Positions 1 through 6,146 of a stretch of 9,139 bases of DNA are shown here, one piece after another (position 1 is the first letter of the stretch; each line of letters starts with the position of its first letter). The notes beneath the pieces are model-generated. The model was not told the origin of the DNA. It ran no database searches and worked only from the letters and a program-made list of their open reading frames with translations. Both the position numbers and the translations under genes were made by a program. This stretch comes from Bacillota bacterium (lineage in GTDB: Bacteria; Bacillota_E; Sulfobacillia; Sulfobacillales; Sulfobacillaceae). The DNA lies in assembly GCA_021820165.1 (NCBI GenBank), contig JAKADW010000060.1, forward strand, positions 1 to 9,139, in the 5' to 3' direction.

Positions 1-237
1 GGAGACGCCGAGTTTGTTAACCCGATAGGACAAAATTTGTTTGACCTTGGCCATGGCGTTCTTGTTCACCGGTGCGCCAGGGGTTGGCTCCGCTTGATAG
101 GTGGCGGTCACACCGCCTTTTAAGTCAAGGCCATATTTCAAATGATTGGTAATGGGATTAATTACGGAAAAATAGCCGCCGGCAATAACGATCACGGCGA
201 TTAGCGCGAGCAATGTTGCTATACTCCTCTGACGCAT
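1..237 (-). CDS. secD: Protein translocase subunit SecD, N-terminal 79 residues (partial)
   Basis: SecD is a membrane subunit of the Sec export machinery that, with SecF, uses the proton gradient to help pull preproteins across the membrane. The visible part starts at an ATG, seven bases after a strong AGGAGG at 245-250. Residues about 6-21 form a hydrophobic first transmembrane segment. Residues 36-43 read GLDLKGGV, the hallmark motif just after the first helix in SecD. This is followed by the start of the periplasmic-type (extracytoplasmic) domain (YRVNKLGVS at 71-79, resembling the usual R.N..GV segment). The frame is open to the left edge, so most of the gene lies outside, and a SecDF fusion cannot be excluded. 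It is the last gene of the minus-strand run, 54 nt after the small P-loop gene, and has a consensus promoter of its own in and just before that gap. Confidence 0.93.
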   Translation of the reverse strand, partial: MRQRSIATLLALIAVIVIAGGYFSVINPITNHLKYGLDLKGGVTATYQAEPTPGAPVNKNAMAKVKQILSYRVNKLGVS

Positions 238-246
238 CCGCCCGCC

Positions 247-295
247 TCCTGTCAAAAAATCAGTTCATTATATCGTTGGGGCAATATCCTGTCAA
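247..295. repeat. Two exact 9-bp direct repeats (TCCTGTCAA) flanking the secD -10 box
   Basis: TCCTGTCAA occurs on the plus strand at 247-255 and again at 287-295, 40 bp apart. One copy overlaps the -35 box of the secD promoter and the other overlaps its ribosome binding site. Part of the match follows from both copies containing TTGACA/AGGA-type consensus bases, so it may be coincidence. If not, it could mark a pair of regulator sites. Confidence 0.3.
267..295 (-). promoter_or_regulatory. Consensus sigma-70/sigma-A promoter for secD
   Basis: On the minus strand the -35 TTGACA occupies 295-290, a 17-nt spacer follows, and the -10 TATAAT occupies 272-267. Both hexamers match the vegetative consensus exactly. 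The predicted start of transcription is near 260, giving a leader of about 23 nt that contains the AGGAGG of secD. The -35 box contains the TGA stop codon (294-292) of the upstream P-loop gene, so the promoter overlaps coding sequence. It probably makes secD expression independent of the long upstream run. Confidence 0.82.
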
Positions 296-681
296 TCGAC
301 GGCAACCATTTGTCGATTAAACCAATCCTCAATAACGTCCGCCACCGCATCCGCATCGAGCCAATCCGTCTGGATGATGAGGGAGGCGTGATCCCGGGCG
401 TGGCGAAGACGGTCCCACTCCACGCGATAAAAGTCCCGATCCCAAGCGAGCTCGCGTCGACGATGAACGGTCTGCCAGCTCGCGCAGAGTAAAATGACCG
501 AACGGCCCGAGCGACGATACAGGTCGGGCACGCGCGAGTGCTCTTGAGCCACAGACTTGGCCAAAATCCCACGGCGTGTCAAAATGGCGCTCACCGTGGT
601 TTTACCGGCAGCGCACACCCCGACTAAAACCAACGGACTAATAGGGGATGCTGGCCACGAGGCTTCGGCGAGCAGACTCAT
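292..681 (-). CDS. Small P-loop nucleotide-binding protein, kinase-like, function unknown
   Basis: The 129-residue cytosolic protein has a Walker A motif GVCAAGKT at residues 21-28 right after a beta strand (LVLVG). Next comes the stretch AQEHSRVPDLYRR at 45-57, a second hydrophobic strand (VILLCA) at 62-67, an Arg/Lys-type segment HRRREL at 73-78, and a late strand ending in TD at 105-106. This layout resembles a shortened nucleoside/adenylate-kinase-type P-loop fold without an obvious lid. From memory, similar short proteins with a VPDLW/Y-like motif occur in other thermophilic bacteria, but I cannot name a characterised member. The ATG at 681 is the only ATG/GTG/TTG codon between the upstream in-frame stop (693-691) and the P-loop strand, and it overlaps the phosphatase gene by 44 nt. 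Its Shine-Dalgarno touches the ATG with no spacing, so a CTG at 675 is an alternative start. Substrate and role are unknown. Confidence 0.75.
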   Translation of the reverse strand: MSLLAEASWPASPISPLVLVGVCAAGKTTVSAILTRRGILAKSVAQEHSRVPDLYRRSGRSVILLCASWQTVHRRRELAWDRDFYRVEWDRLRHARDHASLIIQTDWLDADAVADVIEDWFNRQMVAVD

Positions 682-1345
682 CCTCCCCTTTCAGACCCAG
701 CGCCATGATACTAATGTCGTCGTTGGGTCGACCTCTCTCCAGGTCCAATGCATGGTCCATTAAATCCTCGACAAGTTGCCCGACTTCCGCTGCTGGGGTG
801 GCGAGAAACCGCGCTTCCCACGGTTCCCATGAAAAAACCGTGCCGTACCGCCGGCCTGCCTGCAAGAGCCCATCGGAGCACGTCAGGAGAAGGCTCTCCT
901 TAGTGGCCGTCAATTCCGTAATGGCCGGACGCGTCTTCCGATAGGTTCCGATCACCTCGGCGCCTCCTTCGAGGCGAAACACGTGGTCCTCTTGACGTAC
1001 CAAGACCGGGCTGGGGGCATTTCGCGCAATCACCAGAGTCCTCGTGTGCCAGTCCACGGACAGAAGCGCCAGGGTGGCGGTGACCCGCCCCTCCCGGGCG
1101 GTATAGAGCATGTCTTGGACCGCCCGAGCTACGGCTCCATCCCGCGACCCGTCGGCAATGAGTTGCACCGCCCGCATGGCAACCATCCGACTAATGCGCC
1201 GGGCGGCCGGTCCCGAGCCTTGGCCGTCAGCCAAAATCAGGGTGAGCCCTCCTAAGGGCCGCTCGACCAATTCAATACTATCGCCGCTTTGCCCAAAGGC
1301 CCCTTTGGGCATTTTACTCCAGGCCACCTCCACCCGCTGCATCAT
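638..1345 (-). CDS. SpoIIE/RsbX-like PP2C-family serine/threonine phosphatase
   Basis: This 235-residue protein is a single SpoIIE-type PP2C domain with no transmembrane, PAS, GAF or response-regulator part. Visible motifs are GDS at 21-23, the metal-binding signature ADGQGSG at 39-45, an ARNAPSPVL core strand at 107-115, CSDGL at 156-160 and PNDDISIM at 207-214; the aspartates at 40, 158 and 209-210 are the expected metal ligands. Size and the GDS...ADGxGSG arrangement resemble Bacillus RsbX, which dephosphorylates proteins of the sigma-B stressosome pathway. By analogy it probably dephosphorylates an STAS or anti-sigma-antagonist protein, but no such partner is in the window. Its ATG overlaps the selB stop as ATGA (1345-1342). 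A GGGAG lies eight bases upstream of the ATG, indicating translational coupling. A second ATG follows directly and could equally be used. Confidence 0.85.
   Translation of the reverse strand: MMQRVEVAWSKMPKGAFGQSGDSIELVERPLGGLTLILADGQGSGPAARRISRMVAMRAVQLIADGSRDGAVARAVQDMLYTAREGRVTATLALLSVDWHTRTLVIARNAPSPVLVRQEDHVFRLEGGAEVIGTYRKTRPAITELTATKESLLLTCSDGLLQAGRRYGTVFSWEPWEARFLATPAAEVGQLVEDLMDHALDLERGRPNDDISIMALGLKGEDESARRSLVASIPY
682..688 (-). promoter_or_regulatory. Oddly placed ribosome binding site for the small P-loop gene
   Basis: The minus strand reads GGGGAGG at 688-682 directly followed by the ATG at 681-679. A zero-base gap is too short for normal initiation at that ATG. The in-frame CTG at 675-673 would have a normal six-base gap. 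Translation may instead be coupled to the overlapping phosphatase gene, whose stop is at 640-638. Confidence 0.4.
1291..1310. repeat. Perfect 9-bp inverted repeat inside the phosphatase gene start
   Basis: GCCCAAAGG at 1291-1299 and CCTTTGGGC at 1302-1310 are exact reverse complements separated by two bases, so the RNA can form an 8-bp hairpin with a small loop. On the minus-strand mRNA it lies about 35-55 nt downstream of the phosphatase start and just after the selB stop. On the plus strand it is followed by ATTTT. It encodes residues around MPKGAFGQ, so it may simply be coding sequence, or it may affect translation of the phosphatase relative to selB. Confidence 0.4.
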
Positions 1346-3225
1346 GAGACCAGCTCCCGGCTGTCGCCCACCCGGCGGGTCACCCGCTCCCGGTCCAAAA
1401 GCTCCAAAAACAGCACCGCATGACGACGACTAACCCCCAGCACATCCTTCAGTTGACTAGTACTCAAGGGTCCCTCACGCACTAGCGCCTCCTTCACCCG
1501 CGTTCGCCCTTCCTGATAGGCGTCGACGGCAATGGCCAAGCCATCTTCCAACCGGAGCAACCGTCCCGCTAAAAAGAGATGCTCGACAATATCATCAAAT
1601 TGATCCCGACCAATGCCGGTGGCGGTTTGAATCTCGGCGTAGTCCTGAGGCCTCAGCCCCCCCGCCAAAATGGTATGGTACACCCGTTCAATCGCCTGGA
1701 GCGACTCCGCATCTAACGGTGCTGGCTCCGATTGGAGGCGAATCCATTCCCGGTCCAACGTCCATGGCACCCTATCCAACACCGCTTGAAAGTTTCGTTG
1801 TGGCCATTTCGGCGCGATTTTGGCCTTTAACTCCTCTTTGGGCATTCCTGGTTTGATGGGATGTTCGGCAACATAGGCGGAGACCCATGCCCGCGCCCGA
1901 CTCGCCCATTCCTCTAAGGGGTGCTGGTGCCATATCAGTTGCCCCTCCAACGCCACTAACAGCGGGTTTTCCGCAATTCCCTGGCGAATTTCATCCACCG
2001 TTAGACTACTTTGCCGTGCGATCCAATCTAGCGACCGTGGTTCCGGAGATTCCCTCAACAAAGACTCCACTAAGCCCATGTCGTCCTGATCCCTCATGCG
2101 CGTCAACCGCTCCATGAGCCCCGGTTCCTTCCGCTTGTGGTGCACCCCGACTTCAAGCACGACACCCCCGCCAATGGTCATTACCGGGCTATATGAACGC
2201 ATTAAGATGCGATCCCGACGACTCATCGGCAACCGCGATTCCAGCCGCACTTCGGCCGGCACCCGATCGCCGGGGGCTAATTCGCTACGGTCATAGAAAT
2301 ACACTCGCCCTAATGCCTCTGCCGTCCCGGCATGGACATGCACGCGAGTCTTGTCCTGAAGCGGGGACGCCGACTTCAAGAGTTCCAGATCTACGACCGC
2401 CACGTCTACGGCGGACAACGTGCCGGGGCTCACCAACACTTGCCCCCGTTCGATCTGCTCCCGTTCGATCCCGGCCAAGTTGACGGCCACGCGTTGACCG
2501 GCTTCAACCGTTGAGACGGTTTGGTTGTGCACTTGGAGCCCGCGCACCCGGACGCTGACCCCGCTGGGAATGAGTTCGAGATTAGCTTCAGTTGCTAACG
2601 TGCCGGAAACCAAGGTTCCCGTGACGACCGATCCAAACCCCTTAACGGTGAACACTCGGTCGATGGGAAGGCGTATGGCGGCCCGTTGAGCGGACCGAGA
2701 GACGGTCCCGGCTACGCGTTCCAACTCGTCACCCACCTTGTCCAAACCACGGCCTGACACCGCATCCGCAAAAATAATCGGCTCGGACTCCAACATGGTA
2801 CCTTGGGCTGCCTCCCGCACCATCTCTTCGACCAGTTGGAGCATATCGTCGTCCACCAAATCCGCTTTGGTCACGACCGTGAATCCCCGTTCCACCCCGA
2901 GCAACCGTAAAATAGCCAGATGTTCTTCCGTCTGCGGCATCACACCCTCGTCGGCCGCCACCACCAACATCACCGCATCCATGCCATGGACTCCAGCCAC
3001 CATATTTTTGACAAAGCGCTCATGCCCTGGGACATCGATAAACGCCAACGCCTGGCCCGATGGAAGGGTCATGTGGGCAAACCCTAGGTCAATGGTAATG
3101 CCGCGCGCCTTTTCCTCGGGAAGACGGTCCGCGTCCTGGCCGGTCAGCGCCTTGACCAATGTCGTCTTTCCGTGGTCAATATGACCTGCCGTCCCCACAA
3201 TTACCGGATAGAGCTTTTGATTCAA
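1342..3225 (-). CDS. selB: Selenocysteine-specific translation elongation factor SelB
   Basis: SelB binds GTP and Sec-tRNA(Sec) and delivers it to in-frame UGA codons that are followed by a SECIS hairpin. The 627-residue length fits the family. The GTPase motifs are G1 [12 protein letters not shown] at 11-22, the SelB-type switch segment [17 protein letters not shown] at 33-49, G3 DVPGHE at 64-69, and G4 TKAD at 119-122. EF-Tu-like domains 2 and 3 follow (about 175-350), then a C-terminal half of winged-helix repeats. The last repeat, with [20 protein letters not shown] and RRVGDSR, matches the SECIS-binding winged helix of known SelB proteins. The start is a TTG four bases after the murT stop, with GAGGGG seven bases upstream; no better start precedes the G1 loop. 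Neither selA, selD nor selC is in the window. The stop is TGA, overlapping the next gene. Confidence 0.96.
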   Translation of the reverse strand: MNQKLYPVIVGTAGHIDHGKTTLVKALTGQDADRLPEEKARGITIDLGFAHMTLPSGQALAFIDVPGHERFVKNMVAGVHGMDAVMLVVAADEGVMPQTEEHLAILRLLGVERGFTVVTKADLVDDDMLQLVEEMVREAAQGTMLESEPIIFADAVSGRGLDKVGDELERVAGTVSRSAQRAAIRLPIDRVFTVKGFGSVVTGTLVSGTLATEANLELIPSGVSVRVRGLQVHNQTVSTVEAGQRVAVNLAGIEREQIERGQVLVSPGTLSAVDVAVVDLELLKSASPLQDKTRVHVHAGTAEALGRVYFYDRSELAPGDRVPAEVRLESRLPMSRRDRILMRSYSPVMTIGGGVVLEVGVHHKRKEPGLMERLTRMRDQDDMGLVESLLRESPEPRSLDWIARQSSLTVDEIRQGIAENPLLVALEGQLIWHQHPLEEWASRARAWVSAYVAEHPIKPGMPKEELKAKIAPKWPQRNFQAVLDRVPWTLDREWIRLQSEPAPLDAESLQAIERVYHTILAGGLRPQDYAEIQTATGIGRDQFDDIVEHLFLAGRLLRLEDGLAIAVDAYQEGRTRVKEALVREGPLSTSQLKDVLGVSRRHAVLFLELLDRERVTRRVGDSRELVS

Positions 3226-3229
3226 ACTC

Positions 3230-4609
3230 CTACCCCTCTCGAAAGTGTTTCACCAGTCCCTGTTGCGTCAGTTGCTGCCTTACCTCCAGCATGGCGGTGT
3301 AGGTGGGAAGGACGTAGAGCGTCCCACCCGCCGTCTCATGAATGGCCCGATCAAGAAGCTCAGGCACCGCTTCTTGCACGGTCATGTTTTCGGCCGGCAC
3401 GCCCGCGTATTTCAAACGCACCGCCATATCACGGGCGCGAATACCGCTTACGTACCAGTGGCTCACAGGCAATCGCGGAATCCAGTACTCAAAATCCACA
3501 TCCCAAAGCCAAGACACGTCCCGTCCATCTGCGTAGCGGTCGTTAATGACGATAAGGCCTCGGGCGTTTTCCGACTCCTCTTCACTCACGGCCATAAGAA
3601 CTTGGTTAAATCCGACCGGATTCTTCACCAAGGCAAGCCACAACTGGGTCTGTCCGGCTTGAACCCACTCCATGCGACCGAATGCTGGCCGAAATCGCTC
3701 TAATGCCGCCTCAATGCGACTAGCATCGACACCCAAGGCCACGGCCGCGGCCACGGCGGCCGCTTGATTATAAAGATTGTAGATCCCGGGCAGGCGCCAA
3801 GAAAAGACATATTCCCGACCATGAACGATGAACCATGCTTTTTCCTCCCGTCGGCTCCAACGGGTAACCAAAATCTCCGGGGTAGGACGGCGCCAACCAC
3901 AATCAGGACAGTGATAATGCCCTAAATGGGCATAAAATCGGCGCTCGTAGCTAAGAGCTGTCCCGCACTGCGGACAATAACGGGCATCCGACGTATCGTA
4001 ACCGGTGGTGCCTGGCGAAAGGTCGCCCTGAAGCCCATAGTAGAGAACCGGCTTGTTCCCGGGGTCCAGACGCGCGACTTGCGGATCGTCCGCATTGAGT
4101 ATCAGAACGCCTTCGGGGCTCAATTGGCTGATACCCCGAGCCACAAAGTCGACCGTAGTAGAGAGTTCGCCGTAGCGGTCTAATTGGTCGCGAAAAAAAT
4201 TGGTCACCACGATCGCCCGTGGGTGAATCTCCTGAGCCGCCTTCGGCATGGTGGCTTCGTCCGTCTCTAATAGTGCCAACGCCGCCCTCGGCCTCACCCG
4301 CCAGCGCTCTGCCTGCACTAAGGTCGCCGTCAGTCCCAAGATCAAATTCGAACCGGAGCGGTTGGCCAAAACCGTGCGCCCGCTGCCCTCGAGGATATGG
4401 CGCAACATGGCCGCCGTCGTCGTCTTACCATTGGTTCCCGTCAACAACAGGGCTCCGCGGGGAAGCATAGCCGATAGCCGACTAAGCACGTTCGGGTCAA
4501 CGCGGCGCGCGATGAGCCCGGGAAGCGAACTTCCCCCGCGTCCGGTAAGCCGACTCAAAAACCCCACCAATCGCGATACCCATACCGCCAACCAGACTCT
4601 AGGACTCAT
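3230..4609 (-). CDS. murT: MurT-type lipid II isoglutaminyl synthase, Mur ligase subunit
   Basis: MurT with the glutaminase GatD amidates the D-Glu of peptidoglycan lipid II to D-isoglutamine at the inner face of the membrane. From the ATG at 4609 the protein has 459 residues, a normal MurT length. It shows the Mur ligase P-loop TGTNGKTTT (57-65), the segment NFFRDQLDRYGE (137-148), and a four-cysteine zinc ribbon (CPQC at 212-215, CPDC at 234-237) that separates MurT from other Mur ligases. The C-terminal DUF1727-type domain holds DRYADGRDVSWLWDVDFE (357-374). The Asp of DVSW (364) corresponds to the aspartate proposed to complete the catalytic triad with GatD. The open frame extends to 4792, but that would overlap rmlB by 194 nt and add 61 unrelated residues; the 4609 start overlaps rmlB by 11 nt and has GGAG ten bases upstream. 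No gatD is adjacent on either side. Confidence 0.92.
   Translation of the reverse strand: MSPRVWLAVWVSRLVGFLSRLTGRGGSSLPGLIARRVDPNVLSRLSAMLPRGALLLTGTNGKTTTAAMLRHILEGSGRTVLANRSGSNLILGLTATLVQAERWRVRPRAALALLETDEATMPKAAQEIHPRAIVVTNFFRDQLDRYGELSTTVDFVARGISQLSPEGVLILNADDPQVARLDPGNKPVLYYGLQGDLSPGTTGYDTSDARYCPQCGTALSYERRFYAHLGHYHCPDCGWRRPTPEILVTRWSRREEKAWFIVHGREYVFSWRLPGIYNLYNQAAAVAAAVALGVDASRIEAALERFRPAFGRMEWVQAGQTQLWLALVKNPVGFNQVLMAVSEEESENARGLIVINDRYADGRDVSWLWDVDFEYWIPRLPVSHWYVSGIRARDMAVRLKYAGVPAENMTVQEAVPELLDRAIHETAGGTLYVLPTYTAMLEVRQQLTQQGLVKHFREG
3233..3238 (-). promoter_or_regulatory. Ribosome binding site supporting the TTG start of selB
   Basis: GAGGGG on the minus strand at 3238-3233 lies seven bases before the TTG at 3225-3223 and sits inside the last codons of murT. 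A nearer AGGAG at 3231-3227 is only one base from the TTG and so is less likely to be the one used. The arrangement suggests coupled translation of murT and selB. Confidence 0.5.
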
Positions 4610-5627
4610 CCGAAGACGACTCCAATTGTCGGTAGTGCCGTGCATAAAAGTCTCGATATTGGCCGGATTTAATCGACTCCCACCAGGGACGATGTTGACG
4701 GTACCAGAGAACGGTGTCGTGCAGTCCCGCTTCCCATGAAACCCGAGGTCGGAATCCGAGTTCCGTCTCGGCACGGGTGGGATCAATCGCATAGCGGCGG
4801 TCGTGTCCCAGCCGGTCCGCCACCGACACCACCTGGTCTTCGGGAAGCCCCATCAGGGTAAGAAGAGCGTCTGCCACCTCCCGGTTGGTATGCTCATTGC
4901 GCGTCCCAAGGTTATAAACGCGCCCCGCCTGGCCGCGTTTGAGTGCTAGCCATAACCCTTCCACATGGTCCGTGACGTGTATCCAGTCGCGGACGTTAAG
5001 CCCGTCCCCGTAAAGGGGCCATGGTTTCCCCTCGAGACCATTGGTAATCCATAGAGGAATAAGTTTTTCTGGGAATTGGTAGGGTCCGTAGTTGTTTGAG
5101 CACCGCGTTACCACCACGTTTAATCCGTAAGTATGAAACGCGGCCAAGGCTAACAAGTCAGATGCTGCCTTGCTTGCGGAGTAAGGGCTCCTGGGGTCGA
5201 GGGGGCTATCCTCCTGAAACATCCCCGAGGAGCCGAGACTTCCATAGACTTCGTCTGTGGAGACGTGCAAAAATCGTCCCACGTCGTGACGTTTAGCCGC
5301 TTCCAACAGAACTTGGGTACCGACTACATTGGTCTCAATGAAGGGCATCGCCTGTTCGATGCTACGATCAACATGGGATTCGGCTGCCAAATGCATCACC
5401 GCATCCGGCTTCACCGATGAAAATACCTTTTCAACGGCATCGACATCGGTGATGGATATATGGTGCCAGGTATAGCGAGGATGGCCGCTTAGATCCTCAA
5501 GATTAGCGAGATTGCCGGCGTAAGTGAGAGCATCAAGATTGTCCACAAAAACATCGGGCTCCTGAAGGAGCCGTCTCACCAGGTGAGACCCGATAAATCC
5601 CAATCCCCCAGTCACAATGATGCGCAC
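4599..5627 (-). CDS. rmlB: dTDP-glucose 4,6-dehydratase
   Basis: RmlB converts dTDP-glucose to dTDP-4-keto-6-deoxyglucose with bound NAD+, the second step of dTDP-rhamnose and other deoxysugar pathways. The 342-residue protein is full length. It has the Rossmann motif GGLGFIG at 7-13, DNLDALTYAGN at 29-39, the AAESHVDRSI segment at 81-90, the catalytic TDE triplet at 124-126, and the extended-SDR Tyr/Lys pair YSASK at 149-153. SNNYGPYQFPEKLIP at 177-191 and DRLGHDRRYAID at 271-282 are RmlB-specific substrate-binding segments. The start is a GTG, seven bases after a strong AGGAGG at 5635-5640. It lies 25 nt after the rmlC-like gene and overlaps murT by 11 nt, consistent with a single operon. 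All expected catalytic residues are visible. Confidence 0.97.
   Translation of the reverse strand: MRIIVTGGLGFIGSHLVRRLLQEPDVFVDNLDALTYAGNLANLEDLSGHPRYTWHHISITDVDAVEKVFSSVKPDAVMHLAAESHVDRSIEQAMPFIETNVVGTQVLLEAAKRHDVGRFLHVSTDEVYGSLGSSGMFQEDSPLDPRSPYSASKAASDLLALAAFHTYGLNVVVTRCSNNYGPYQFPEKLIPLWITNGLEGKPWPLYGDGLNVRDWIHVTDHVEGLWLALKRGQAGRVYNLGTRNEHTNREVADALLTLMGLPEDQVVSVADRLGHDRRYAIDPTRAETELGFRPRVSWEAGLHDTVLWYRQHRPWWESIKSGQYRDFYARHYRQLESSSDES
4620..4623 (-). promoter_or_regulatory. Ribosome binding site supporting the murT start at 4609
   Basis: GGAG on the minus strand at 4623-4620 is ten bases before the ATG at 4609-4607, inside the last codons of rmlB. It supports this start over the more upstream ATG at 4792, which lies deep in rmlB. 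Confidence 0.4.
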
Positions 5628-5652
5628 AAATGACCCTCCTTCGTGTGCTTAC

Positions 5653-6123
5653 CTAACGATATTTCGTGCTCCAATCAAAGCCAATCTGAGGGTCGTTCCA
5701 ATCCAGACGCTTCTCATCGGGGCTGTCAGGGCGATAGGATTCCGTGGTGAAGTAGACAATCATCAGCGGCTTGGACCCGAGCACCCGATATCCGTGGGCA
5801 ACGCCCACGGGAATCACGATCAGGATAGGATGGGCTTCCCCCGCGTACAACACTTGGGTGATACCGTAGCTCGGCGAATCCGTCCTCAGATCGTGGAGTA
5901 CCACTTGGGCGGACCCGACAGGAAAGAACCACAGATCATCCTGGCGCTCATGATAGTGAAAGGCCTTAATCACGCCGGGATAACTCATCGACAAAGAGGC
6001 TTGTCCGAAACGCCGCAAGAGGTTATCGTCATCCCGTAAAATTTCCTGAAAAAATCCGCGGTCATCGGGGTGGCGCACCAACTGTTTGACGGTGACCCCT
6101 TCAATCTTGCCAAAGTTGCTCAT
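5653..6123 (-). CDS. RmlC-like dTDP-4-dehydrorhamnose 3,5-epimerase family protein (variant active site)
   Basis: RmlC epimerises C3 and C5 of dTDP-4-keto-6-deoxyglucose. This 156-residue cupin has the family layout: PDDRGFFQE at 19-27, FHYH at 55-58 with His56 in place of the catalytic histidine, the DLR and SPSYG pair near 78-87, IPVGVAHGY at 104-112, a Tyr at 130, and WNDPQIGFDW at 142-151. It is shorter than usual RmlC (about 180) and several usual residues differ. The canonical RGLHxQ reads KAFHYH, and the usual Q.KLV lysine site reads QDDLW. It therefore belongs to a divergent branch and may be a 3,5- or a single-position epimerase or an isomerase. Position between rmlA and rmlB argues for a dTDP-sugar substrate. 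The ATG has GAGGAG eight bases upstream. Confidence 0.83.
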   Translation of the reverse strand: MSNFGKIEGVTVKQLVRHPDDRGFFQEILRDDDNLLRRFGQASLSMSYPGVIKAFHYHERQDDLWFFPVGSAQVVLHDLRTDSPSYGITQVLYAGEAHPILIVIPVGVAHGYRVLGSKPLMIVYFTTESYRPDSPDEKRLDWNDPQIGFDWSTKYR

Positions 6124-6146
6124 GATTTCGTCTCCTCAACTCATGG

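Noticed and set aside
1254..1344. Possible selenocysteine readthrough of the selB TGA stop, because a hairpin follows.
   Set aside because: SelB already ends at the normal point of its last winged helix, the in-frame extension of about 30 residues resembles nothing, and the hairpin starts over 30 nt downstream of the TGA. The ATGA overlap explains the stop codon.
2738..3184. A 148-codon plus-strand frame opposite the SelB GTPase domain.
   Set aside because: Its composition is low-complexity Ser/Thr/Pro-rich, a shadow of the conserved GTPase codons on the other strand.
3767..3772. TATAAT on the minus strand inside murT.
   Set aside because: No -35-like hexamer at suitable spacing (the position reads GCCTGC), and it encodes conserved LYNQ-type residues of MurT.
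4610..4792. A 61-residue N-terminal extension of MurT starting at the ATG at 4792.
   Set aside because: It lies wholly within rmlB in another frame, has no MurT-like features, and a normal-length MurT starts at 4609 with a ribosome site.
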